This document shows positions 1-5,966 of a stretch of 13,904 nt of DNA, piece after piece. This DNA is from Anaerolineaceae bacterium. Lineage in GTDB: Bacteria; Chloroflexota; Anaerolineae; Anaerolineales; Villigracilaceae. The stretch's first letter is position 1, and the number at the start of each line of letters is the position of its first letter. Location of the stretch: the NCBI GenBank assembly GCA_022181005.1, contig BQMV01000018.1:1-13904 (forward strand), written 5' to 3'. Both the position numbers and the translations under genes were made by a program. The notes under the pieces were generated by a model. That model was given only the letters and a program-made list of their open reading frames with translations, was not told the DNA's origin and ran no database searches.

Positions 1-1206
1 CTTTTTGCCGCCGCGCACTTTGCTGAAGTTTAATCCTTGCATCGAGAGCGCGCTCAAAGTTTGATTGAATTCGTTGTCCAGCGAGGCTTCATCCACTTCC
101 AATTCTTCCTTACGGACGATCTCGTCGAGGATTAACGAGCGTTCGAAGCGCTTCTTTGCGACCGGCAATGCTTCCTCTTCTATAAATTGCTCGCGCGTGG
201 TATTCCGCAGTTTGAAGTAAGTCTCCAAATCCATGCCTTGTTGGGCAAGGCGATTCGTCAGGTCTTCAAGGACGTGTTCGGCTTCGTGATCGAGCGAATG
301 TTGGTGATATTTAAACGTCGCGCCCGCTTTGATCTTCTCAATCAGATCAACGAAATAGGCATCGTCGTATTGAGCTTGCGAGCGCGCTTCAACGTCTTTC
401 GTTACGGCGGCGCGCAGATCGTCGAGCGTTTCGCCAGCGCCGGCTGTCTTGGCAAATTCATCGTCGAGTTCCGGCAGCGTCACTGCGCGGACGGTTTTCA
501 TTACGACCGTCATTTCAGCGCTTTTACCTTGCAGCTCTTCGAGTTCGTATTCGGCGGGGAAGTCGTGCGCGATCGTTTTCGTATCGCCGGATTTCATCCC
601 GATCAGCTGCCTGGCGAAGCCGGTGAAGGGCCACTCGTCCTCGCGTTCATTTTTGCGAATAACCGTTGCAAAGCCGGAACGCTGCAGTTCGACAGCGTCG
701 GATTGCACGTCTACGAGGACGTAATCGCCTTCCTGCGCTTCGCGCTCGACTGTTTCCGTCGTCGCATACATCTGACGCAAATCCTCCAGTGCGGCGTCCA
801 CTTCCTTCGAGTCGGGAGCGTTCCACTCGTAGGGCATGCGAATGTCGTGATAGGCGCCTAAATCCACTTCGGGCGCGAGCGGCACTTTGAAGATTAATTT
901 CGGCGGGTCAAGCGATTCGATATTTTCCAATCTGCCTGAAGCGCCCGGGTTGACTTCCGCCTGTTCGAGAATCTTCGAATATTCGGCGTCTATCAAAAAA
1001 TCCACCGCTTGCTCGATAACGGCTTGCTCGCCATAGTTCAACACTACCATGTGATACGGCGCTTTTCCGGGTCGAAAACCCGCGATCTTGCCGCGTTCTG
1101 AGATCTTGCGCGCGGCGCGGCGCTTGTATGTATCCATTAATTCGGGTTCTACTTCAACCACAAGTTTGGCTTCATGGTTCTCTTCGACGGTCTTTTCGAT
1201 TTTCAA
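1..1206 (-). CDS. tig: Trigger factor (ribosome-associated chaperone), C-terminus cut by window edge
   Basis: Trigger factor binds the ribosome exit tunnel and shields nascent chains in the cytoplasm. The minus-strand frame is open for 402 codons to the window edge; the family is about 430-450 residues, so only the end of the C-terminal domain is missing. The ribosome-docking signature GFRPGKAP lies at residues 43-50. A diverged FKBP-type domain follows at roughly 145-245, then a LPELDDEFAK-like junction into the helical C-terminal domain. The start is TTG at 1206-1204: GGAG sits 6 nt upstream and the protein then opens MKIEKTVEEN, matching the family N-terminus. The FKBP part lacks the usual GEEFEGG-type stretch, so prolyl isomerase activity may be weak (inference). 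It lies 65 nt downstream of tRNA-Leu and I see no convincing separate promoter, so read-through is possible. Confidence 0.93.
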   Translation of the reverse strand, partial: MKIEKTVEENHEAKLVVEVEPELMDTYKRRAARKISERGKIAGFRPGKAPYHMVVLNYGEQAVIEQAVDFLIDAEYSKILEQAEVNPGASGRLENIESLDPPKLIFKVPLAPEVDLGAYHDIRMPYEWNAPDSKEVDAALEDLRQMYATTETVEREAQEGDYVLVDVQSDAVELQRSGFATVIRKNEREDEWPFTGFARQLIGMKSGDTKTIAHDFPAEYELEELQGKSAEMTVVMKTVRAVTLPELDDEFAKTAGAGETLDDLRAAVTKDVEARSQAQYDDAYFVDLIEKIKAGATFKYHQHSLDHEAEHVLEDLTNRLAQQGMDLETYFKLRNTTREQFIEEEALPVAKKRFERSLILDEIVRKEELEVDEASLDNEFNQTLSALSMQGLNFSKVRGGKK

Positions 1207-1271
1207 TGTGTGCTCCGTAAATTTGCCCTATCTTGTAAAAACAAAAAGGACGGATGTGATTTCGTAAAAGG

Positions 1272-1353
1272 TGGGGACGGAGAGAGTCGAACTCTCAAGC
1301 CTTGCGGCACAGCGTCCTAAGCGCTGCGTGTCTGCCAATTCCACCACGTCCCC
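1272..1353 (-). tRNA. tRNA-Leu (anticodon UAG)
   Basis: On the minus strand a full cloverleaf can be drawn. The acceptor stem GGGGACG pairs with CGTCCCC. The D arm contains GGAATTGGCAGAC, typical of tRNA-Leu. The anticodon stem CAGCG/CGCTG encloses loop CTTAGGA, giving anticodon UAG for CUN codons. A class II variable arm GCC-GCAA-GGC has a GNRA loop, and the T arm is GAGAG-TTCGACT-CTCTC. The discriminator is A at 1272. The following bases read C, C, T, so the 3' CCA is not fully encoded. Confidence 0.97.
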
Positions 1354-1358
1354 AATCC

Positions 1359-1375
1359 CCGCCGCTCTGCGGCGG
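1359..1375 (-). other. GC-rich 7-bp hairpin in the tRNA-Leu 5' leader
   Basis: CCGCCGC and GCGGCGG are perfect inverted arms around a 3-nt spacer, ending 5 nt before the mature tRNA 5' end. In the minus-strand precursor RNA this would be a stable stem directly before the RNase P cleavage site. There is no following U-tract, so it is not a terminator. A role in processing is only a guess. Confidence 0.5.
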
Positions 1376-1395
1376 TTCGATTATTCGGCGGCGAA

Positions 1396-1423
1396 ATTAT
1401 ACCTGCTAATTGACATTTTTAGA
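1396..1423 (-). promoter_or_regulatory. Putative promoter for tRNA-Leu (and perhaps trigger factor)
   Basis: A perfect minus-strand TATAAT occurs at 1401-1396, about 43 nt before the mature tRNA 5' end. The -35 region is poor (TCTAAA at 16-nt spacing). It is back to back with the plus-strand promoter whose -35 starts at 1424, making this a divergent promoter region. Confidence 0.5.
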
Positions 1424-1451
1424 TTGACGATTTGCAATTGGCGGATATAAT
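1424..1451 (+). promoter_or_regulatory. Sigma-70-type promoter for the small protein gene
   Basis: TTGACG at 1424-1429 and TATAAT at 1446-1451 are separated by 16 nt. Transcription would begin near 1458, which rules out TTG 1432 as start codon and supports GTG 1486, preceded by GGAG with 7-nt spacing. Confidence 0.72.
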
Positions 1452-1485
1452 CCGACGCTTGACACTTGATGATTGGAGCCGTGCA

Positions 1486-1890
1486 GTGAGCCGCGTTATT
1501 AATCCCGATTCGACAGGCAAGGACCGCGCAAGATTATCGAAAGCTATCGCGCTGGCGGTGCGCGAATTGGCGCGACAGACCGAGGTTGCGCAAGAAGCGA
1601 AAGATTTGGCGGCGTTTATCGCGCTGGCATTGAAGACCATAGCAGACGGCATTGACGATTCGGTGGCGGCGTGGGAGAAGCGCGGCTACTGGGTCAAAGC
1701 GGATCGCTTTCGCATGGAATGGCAGTGGTCGGGGCAATACGCCGAGAAGATGAAAGCCGCCGTTCTGACGGACGATTGGGGGGCGGTGGCGCTGTTGTCG
1801 GCGCAGATCGCACAGAAATTCGGCAAAGTGGTCGTCGCGCAAAATCATCGTCTGGGCAAGCCTTGGGCAGGGGCGTATCGGCGTTTATAG
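1486..1890 (+). CDS. Unrecognised small helical protein (134 aa)
   Basis: I do not recognise a family. The frame can be read from TTG 1432, but that codon lies upstream of the -10 box; GTG 1486 has GGAG (1475-1478) 7 nt upstream and gives 134 residues. The sequence is Ala-rich and predicted mostly helical. A Lys/Arg-containing N-terminal half (RLSKAIALAVRELARQ, KDLAAFIALALKTIADGIDD) leads into a Trp-rich middle (AAWEKRGYWVKADRF, MEWQWSGQYAEKM) and a basic C-terminus. There is no signal peptide or membrane segment, so it is probably cytoplasmic. It ends 63 nt before the aldehyde dehydrogenase gene with no terminator between, so partial co-transcription with the BMC operon is possible but unproven. 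The even reading frame, promoter and SD make it a real gene. Confidence 0.75.
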   Translation: MSRVINPDSTGKDRARLSKAIALAVRELARQTEVAQEAKDLAAFIALALKTIADGIDDSVAAWEKRGYWVKADRFRMEWQWSGQYAEKMKAAVLTDDWGAVALLSAQIAQKFGKVVVAQNHRLGKPWAGAYRRL

Positions 1891-1916
1891 ATGCAGAGCA
1901 GGCAAACAGTTTCTCG

Positions 1917-1931
1917 GTCGTTCGAAACGAC
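1917..1931. promoter_or_regulatory. Palindromic operator candidate ahead of the BMC operon
   Basis: GTCGTT-CGA-AACGAC is a perfect 6-bp inverted repeat with a 3-bp centre. It covers the position where the -35 hexamer of the BMC promoter should be (about 1919-1924). A symmetrical site there suits a dimeric regulator, but no regulator gene lies in the window and the spacing is short for many families. Confidence 0.4.
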
Positions 1932-1947
1932 AATATCGGGGTAGAAT
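1919..1947 (+). promoter_or_regulatory. Promoter of the BMC operon, predicted leaderless
   Basis: TAGAAT at 1942-1947 is a good -10 box whose predicted start site coincides with the ATG at 1954. No Shine-Dalgarno sequence precedes that ATG. The -35 position (CGTTCG) matches the consensus poorly and is overlapped by the palindrome, which suggests a regulated promoter. Confidence 0.5.
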
Positions 1948-1953
1948 TTACGC

Positions 1954-3438
1954 ATGTCCGATTTCGACAACGATCTTCAATCTATTCAAGAAGCCAGAAC
2001 GCTCGCCGCACAGGCGCGCGAGGCTCAACGGAAATTTCTTCATGCGCCGCAAGCCGAAGTGGATCGAATTTGCGCGGCGATGGCGCAAGCCGCGGCGGAA
2101 GCCTCCGTTCGACTCGGCGCGCTGGCGAATGAAGAAACCGGTTACGGCGTGCCGGAACACAAGACTCTCAAGAATCTGCTGTCGTCGCAACTTTTATGGG
2201 AAGCGATTAAAGACATCCCAACCGTCGGCTTGATTCGCAGCGACCCGCTCAAGCGGACGTATGAGATCGCCTGGCCCATGGGCGTTGTTGCGGCGCTGAC
2301 GCCTTCGACCAACCCGACCTCCACTGCCATGTTTAAAACGCTGATCGCGGTCAAGGCGAAGAATGCGATCGTGATCGCGCCGCACCCATACGCCGCCAAA
2401 TGCAGTTTGGAGACGGTTCGCATTATGGCGGAAGCGGGGGAGCGGGCGGGCATGCCGAAAGGACTCGTCTCTTGCATGACGAAGATCGCTTTGCCCGGCA
2501 CACAAGAGCTGATGAAGCATAAATATGTGGCGTTGATCCTTGCAACCGGCGGCTCGGATATGGTTCGTGCGGCGCATTCGGTCGGCAAGCCGGCGTACGG
2601 CGTAGGACCCGGCAACACGCCCGCTTATGTAGACCGTTCGGCAGACGTGGCGCGCGCGGCGAAACTAATCGTCGCTTCCAAGGCGTTCGACCATTCGGTC
2701 ATTTGCGCTACCGAGCAAGCCGTCGTCGCCGACAGTCCGATCGCCGCGTCGTTGGAAGCCGCGATGAAAGCCGAAGGCGCGTACTTCGTAAACGACGAGA
2801 TCAAACAGATTTTGGCGAAGAATTTATTCGCCGGGCATTTGCCCAACCCCAAATCGGTGGGCAAGAGTCCGCAGCAGTTGGCGCAACAGTACGGCTTCAG
2901 CGTGCCGGATTGGGCGCGGATTCTTGTTGTGCGACTCAACGGAGTCGGGCGCGATGAGCCGCTCTCCGGCGAGAAGTTGACTACGGTTTTGGGCTGGTAC
3001 GAAGAAGAAGGTTGGGAGGCGGGCTGCGAGCGCTGTATCGAACTGATTAACTACGGCGGACGGGGCCATTCGCTGGTAATTCACGCGCAAGACGAGAACG
3101 TGATCATGCGCTTTGGCTTGGAGAAGCCGGTCTTCCGCATTGTGGTCAATACGATGGGAACGCTCGGCACGACCGGCTACACCACCGGCTTGATGCCCTC
3201 GATGACGCTCGGCTCAGGCGGCGTGGGAGGCGCGATCACCGGCGACAACATCTCAGTCCATCACATGTATAATATCAAGAGATTAGCGTACGAGATCCGC
3301 GCCGCGCCGGATGCCGCGCTCGCGCCCGGCTCAACCGACGCGCAAGTACAACGCGCCGCGCCCGCTCAAGACGAGCGCCAGATCGAAGAGATCGTTGCGC
3401 GGGTTTTGTCGGAATTGGAAAAACACAAACAATCGTAA
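1954..3438 (+). CDS. CoA-acylating aldehyde dehydrogenase with C-terminal encapsulation helix (EutE/PduP-like)
   Basis: Predicted to oxidise an aldehyde to its acyl-CoA with NAD+ and CoA inside a microcompartment lumen (EC 1.2.1.10-type). The 494 residues carry an N-terminal NAD-binding region with TPSTNPTST at 116-124 and IAPHPYAAK at 141-149. GVGPGNTPAYVD follows at 216-227, and the catalytic site FDHSVICATEQ has Cys251, the arrangement of acylating rather than hydrolytic aldehyde dehydrogenases. After the core, an Ala/Pro-rich linker (about 447-472) leads to an amphipathic helix at 477-494 with hydrophobics at I477, I480, V481, V484, L485 and L488. That is the hallmark of a cargo-targeting peptide; PduP and EutE carry theirs at the N-terminus. 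It is first in the operon, followed 26 nt later by the BMC-H gene. ATG 1954 is chosen because it directly follows the promoter and gives a family-like N-terminus. Substrate (acetaldehyde, propionaldehyde or other) cannot be told. Confidence 0.93.
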   Translation: MSDFDNDLQSIQEARTLAAQAREAQRKFLHAPQAEVDRICAAMAQAAAEASVRLGALANEETGYGVPEHKTLKNLLSSQLLWEAIKDIPTVGLIRSDPLKRTYEIAWPMGVVAALTPSTNPTSTAMFKTLIAVKAKNAIVIAPHPYAAKCSLETVRIMAEAGERAGMPKGLVSCMTKIALPGTQELMKHKYVALILATGGSDMVRAAHSVGKPAYGVGPGNTPAYVDRSADVARAAKLIVASKAFDHSVICATEQAVVADSPIAASLEAAMKAEGAYFVNDEIKQILAKNLFAGHLPNPKSVGKSPQQLAQQYGFSVPDWARILVVRLNGVGRDEPLSGEKLTTVLGWYEEEGWEAGCERCIELINYGGRGHSLVIHAQDENVIMRFGLEKPVFRIVVNTMGTLGTTGYTTGLMPSMTLGSGGVGGAITGDNISVHHMYNIKRLAYEIRAAPDAALAPGSTDAQVQRAAPAQDERQIEEIVARVLSELEKHKQS

Positions 3439-3464
3439 ATTTATTTTACAAGGAGAAGTAAATT

Positions 3465-3788
3465 ATGCCTGTAGATGTTTCAATGATCGCCTTAGGAATG
3501 GTGGAAACCAAAGGACTGGTCGGCGCGATCGAAGCCGCTGACGCGATGGTGAAAGCCGCCAATGTCACGCTAATCGGCAGCGAGTATGTCGGCGGCGGAT
3601 ATGTAACCGTGATGGTGCGCGGCGATGTGGGCGCGGTCAAAGCCGCGACCGACGCCGGAGCCGCAGCCGCCAAACGCGTTGGCGAGCTAACTTCGGTGCA
3701 CGTCATCCCGCGCCCGCACAGCGACGTGGAAATGATCCTGCCGCAGAACAGCAAAGGCTCGGTCGGCGGACGAGGAAAAGAGAAGTAA
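3465..3788 (+). CDS. BMC-H hexameric microcompartment shell protein (PduA/EutM-like)
   Basis: Single-domain BMC shell tile of 107 residues that would assemble as hexamers forming the facets, with a central pore for small metabolites. The whole family pattern is visible: ALGMVETKGLVGAIEAADAM near residues 9-28, the AANVTLIGSEYVGGGYVTV strand-pore segment at about 31-49, and VRGDVGAVKAATDAGAAAA at about 51-69. VHVIPRPHSDVE then precedes a short Gly/Lys-rich tail (KGSVGGRGKEK). It is very close to remembered PduA and EutM sequences. The ribosome binding site AAGGAG at 3450-3455, 9 nt from the ATG, is among the strongest in the window, consistent with a product needed in high copy. The tail is about ten residues longer than minimal PduA-type proteins. 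Confidence 0.96.
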   Translation: MPVDVSMIALGMVETKGLVGAIEAADAMVKAANVTLIGSEYVGGGYVTVMVRGDVGAVKAATDAGAAAAKRVGELTSVHVIPRPHSDVEMILPQNSKGSVGGRGKEK

Positions 3789-3813
3789 GCCGCGCGACAG
3801 AAGATCGCCGAGA

Positions 3814-3862
3814 GCGTAAAAATTCCCCTTTGATTCTTTTACGCGCTTTGCGATAAAAAGCG
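3814..3862 (+). other. Two overlapping hairpins between the shell gene and the cupin gene
   Basis: GCGTAAAA (3814-3821) pairs with TTTTACGC (3837-3844), and CGCTTT (3844-3849) pairs with AAAGCG (3857-3862), followed by TTT. Together they fill most of the 81-nt gap after the shell gene. They could stabilise the shell mRNA 3' end or act as a leaky terminator, lowering expression of the downstream accessory genes relative to shell protein (inference). Confidence 0.45.
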
Positions 3863-3869
3863 TTTCCTC

Positions 3870-4385
3870 ATGCCGCGCCAATTCTTTACCGCGGACGATA
3901 TCCGCCGCCTCGCGCACCAACGCGCCAATTCGCTGGCGCTCGCGCCGGGCGACGTCGTCACGCAGGAAGCGCAAGACGTCGCATCTGCTTTGGGCGTGCG
4001 ACTCGTTCAGGGAGTTGAATCGACCGCCTCGTTGAGGAACGAGCGCGCGGCGGTGCGTATCGCCAGACTGGCAGATGCGACTATGGAACCGTTCACTGAC
4101 GGCGAAATCACGCCTGGTGTAAACGTCTGGCGCAAGGAAGCGTTCGCAGCGCGACTCGATTCGACGCTGAGCGTGAGTTACATGTCGTTGGATAAAGGCG
4201 CGGCGCAACGGATAGTGCAACGCGATGAAGCTGCGATCGTGCTGGAAGGCGAATTAATCGTGACTTGCGGCAACGAATGGGCGCACGGAAAGAGCGGCGA
4301 CGTAATTTATATCTCCGCCGGCGCAACAGCCGCATTTGAAACGCCAAATTGGACACGCTTCGTGCGCGTAACGCTCAACCGATGA
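3870..4385 (+). CDS. eutQ: EutQ-like cupin protein of a microcompartment locus
   Basis: Ethanolamine-utilisation EutQ family: an accessory cupin found in many BMC operons. Acetate kinase activity has been reported for Salmonella EutQ. The 171-residue protein opens FFTADDIRRLAHQ, matching the EutQ N-terminal pattern seen in E. coli (LITANDIREAHARG). A segment resembling the ITPEAREVAELLG stretch follows at 30-43 (VTQEAQDVASALGVRLV). A C-terminal cupin barrel has EAAIVLEGELIV (120-131) and SGDVIYISAGATAAFETP (142-159), as in EutQ. It is about 60 residues shorter than E. coli EutQ, the deficit lying in the linker around residues 46-70. The start has no clear SD, but the N-terminal match fixes it. 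The stop codon overlaps the next ATG (ATGA), so translation is coupled to EutJ. Confidence 0.86.
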   Translation: MPRQFFTADDIRRLAHQRANSLALAPGDVVTQEAQDVASALGVRLVQGVESTASLRNERAAVRIARLADATMEPFTDGEITPGVNVWRKEAFAARLDSTLSVSYMSLDKGAAQRIVQRDEAAIVLEGELIVTCGNEWAHGKSGDVIYISAGATAAFETPNWTRFVRVTLNR

Positions 4386-5218
4386 ATCCGAATTTGACGG
4401 ATCTGCTTGAGCGGACCGAACGTGCGATGAACGGCGGCGCGCGCGATTTGCGGTATCGCGGCGCCGTGCATGTGGGCGTAGACTTGGGAACGGCGTATAC
4501 GACGCTGCTGGTCCTCGACGAAAACTATCAGCCGCTTGCGGGCGAATATCAATTCGCGCAAGTCACTCGCGACGGGCTTGTGGTAGATTACATCGGCGCG
4601 GTGGATTTGTTGCGCGGGATGAAAGAACGCATCGAGCGGACCTTGGGATTTGCGCTGACTTCTGCGTCGACGGCGTATCCGCCGGGCGTACCGCAAGCCG
4701 AACACCGCGCGACGGCGAATGTATTGCGCGGCGCGGAGTTAGATTGCGTAAGTTTGATTGACGAGCCGAGCGCGGCAAATAACGTCTTACAGATTCGCGA
4801 CGGCGCAATCGTGGACGTGGGCGGCGGCACGACCGGAGTCGCCGTCTTCCGCGCTGGAGAGGCGATCTATACCGCCGACGAGGCGACCGGCGGGACGCAT
4901 TTCTCGCTGGTGATCGCCGGCGCAAGCGGATTGACGTTTGAGGAAGCCGAAGCGCTGAAAACAAATCCGGACGAGCAGGCGCGCTTGTTCCCGGTGGTGC
5001 GCCCGGTGATGGAGAAAGTTGCGACAATCGTCAAGCGCCATATCGTAGGCTGGAATGTGGAAAGAGTTTACCTTGTCGGCGGCGCGTGCGCCTTCCCCGG
5101 CATGAGCGAAGTCATTCAGGAAATGATAGGCATCGAGACGATTTTGCCGAGTAAGCCGTTATTCGTGACTCCGCTTGGGATCGCGATGAATCATCGAAGC
5201 ATTCCGCCGATCGAGTAA
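4382..5218 (+). CDS. eutJ: EutJ-like actin/Hsp70-fold ATPase, microcompartment accessory protein
   Basis: EutJ is a presumed chaperone or assembly ATPase of BMC loci; its exact role is not settled. The product is 278 residues, the length I recall for E. coli EutJ. ASKHA-superfamily motifs are all present: phosphate-1 GVDLGTAYTTLLVLD (32-46), phosphate-2 VDVGGGTTGVAVF (144-156) and the adenosine motif YLVGGACAFPG (230-240). EutJ-typical blocks also occur: DGLVVDYIGAV (64-74), LIDEPSAANN (125-134) and TADEATGGTHFSL (164-176). ATG 4382 overlaps the EutQ stop by 4 nt, and no separate ribosome site is needed. Upstream in-frame codons would extend into the cupin gene without family support. Confidence 0.93.
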   Translation: MNPNLTDLLERTERAMNGGARDLRYRGAVHVGVDLGTAYTTLLVLDENYQPLAGEYQFAQVTRDGLVVDYIGAVDLLRGMKERIERTLGFALTSASTAYPPGVPQAEHRATANVLRGAELDCVSLIDEPSAANNVLQIRDGAIVDVGGGTTGVAVFRAGEAIYTADEATGGTHFSLVIAGASGLTFEEAEALKTNPDEQARLFPVVRPVMEKVATIVKRHIVGWNVERVYLVGGACAFPGMSEVIQEMIGIETILPSKPLFVTPLGIAMNHRSIPPIE

Positions 5219-5256
5219 GTTGAGCGCTCCGATAGTAAAGAAAAGCAAGGAGAATT

Positions 5257-5892
5257 ATGACAACCGATCAATTTTCATTACGCGTATATTCCTATCTCGA
5301 CCGTATGCAACCGCAGTACGCGGCGTTTGTAGGAACGATCACGCAGGGCGACCTGCCGACCGAGGGCATGGCGTCGCTGTATGTGGAAGTGGCGCCGGGC
5401 AACGAGGTCTTTCGGCTGGTGGATATTGCTGTCAAGTCTACGGAGGCGAAACCGGGCGCGCAACTGGTCGAGCGCGAATTCGGCATGTTCGAGGTCCATT
5501 CGCGCGCGCAAGCGGAAGTATTAGAGGCGGGGCGCATTGTGTTGGATCGGTTAAATCTCAAACCCGAGGAGCGCATCAAGCCATACATCGCTTCCGCGCA
5601 GATCATAACGAACGTGGACCCGTATCAGGCGCAATTGCTGAATCGCTTCCGGCGCGGCTCGATGCTGGTGCCCGGCGAGACTATGCTGGTGCTCGAATGC
5701 GCGCCCGCCGCTTATATCAATTATGCTTGCAACGAAGCGGAAAAAGGCGCAAATATTAAATTGCTGCATGTTTCCTCTGTGGGGCGCTTTGGGCGCATGT
5801 GGCTTTCCGGCTCCGAAGCGGAGATCGTCGCGGCGCGCAATTCGGCGGTAAAGGCGTTGGAAGGATTGGAAGGCAGAGCGGAAAAGAGATAG
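5257..5892 (+). CDS. Tandem-domain BMC-T shell protein with permuted BMC folds (EutL-like)
   Basis: A 211-residue protein built of two diverged BMC domains, expected to form trimers (pseudohexamers) in the shell, some of which have gated large pores. Domain 1 (about 5-100) contains GMASLYVEVAPGNEVFRLVD and GAQLVEREFGMFEVHSRAQA. Domain 2 (about 106-205) contains GETMLVLECAPAAYINYACN and ANIKLLHVSSVGRF, then LSGSEAEIVAARNSAVKAL. In each domain an extra strand pair precedes the canonical first strand, the arrangement of permuted BMC domains as in EutL. Length and the motif ending LSGSEAEIVAA...A..AL recall EutL. AAGGAG lies 4 nt from the ATG. It is the last gene of the operon, 35 nt before a strong terminator. 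Assignment to the BMC superfamily is firm in context; the exact subfamily is less sure. Confidence 0.82.
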   Translation: MTTDQFSLRVYSYLDRMQPQYAAFVGTITQGDLPTEGMASLYVEVAPGNEVFRLVDIAVKSTEAKPGAQLVEREFGMFEVHSRAQAEVLEAGRIVLDRLNLKPEERIKPYIASAQIITNVDPYQAQLLNRFRRGSMLVPGETMLVLECAPAAYINYACNEAEKGANIKLLHVSSVGRFGRMWLSGSEAEIVAARNSAVKALEGLEGRAEKR

Positions 5893-5901
5893 GGGAGTGG
5901 G

Positions 5902-5925
5902 TAAGCAGCTAAGTAGATGAGTAGA
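5902..5925 (+). repeat. Three imperfect 8-bp tandem repeats after the BMC operon
   Basis: TAAGCAGC, TAAGTAGA and TGAGTAGA run head to tail between the BMC-T stop codon and the terminator (consensus TRAGYAGM). They contain stop codons in several frames. No function is evident. Confidence 0.5.
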
Positions 5926-5927
5926 TA

Positions 5928-5953
5928 AACGCCCGCTTTTCGGCGGGCGTTTT
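5928..5953 (+). terminator. Rho-independent terminator ending the BMC operon
   Basis: AACGCCCGC (5928-5936) and GCGGGCGTT (5943-5951) form a perfect 9-bp GC-rich stem around loop TTTTCG, followed by T residues. The symmetric A/T flanks mean it can also terminate the convergent SET-domain gene, which ends 14 nt away. Confidence 0.85.
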
Positions 5954-5966
5954 CACTTAATGTTGA

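Noticed and set aside
187..861. Open frame of 224 codons on the plus strand
   Set aside because: It is antisense to trigger factor, whose minus-strand reading shows clear family motifs. The plus-strand frame has no recognisable motif or ribosome site.
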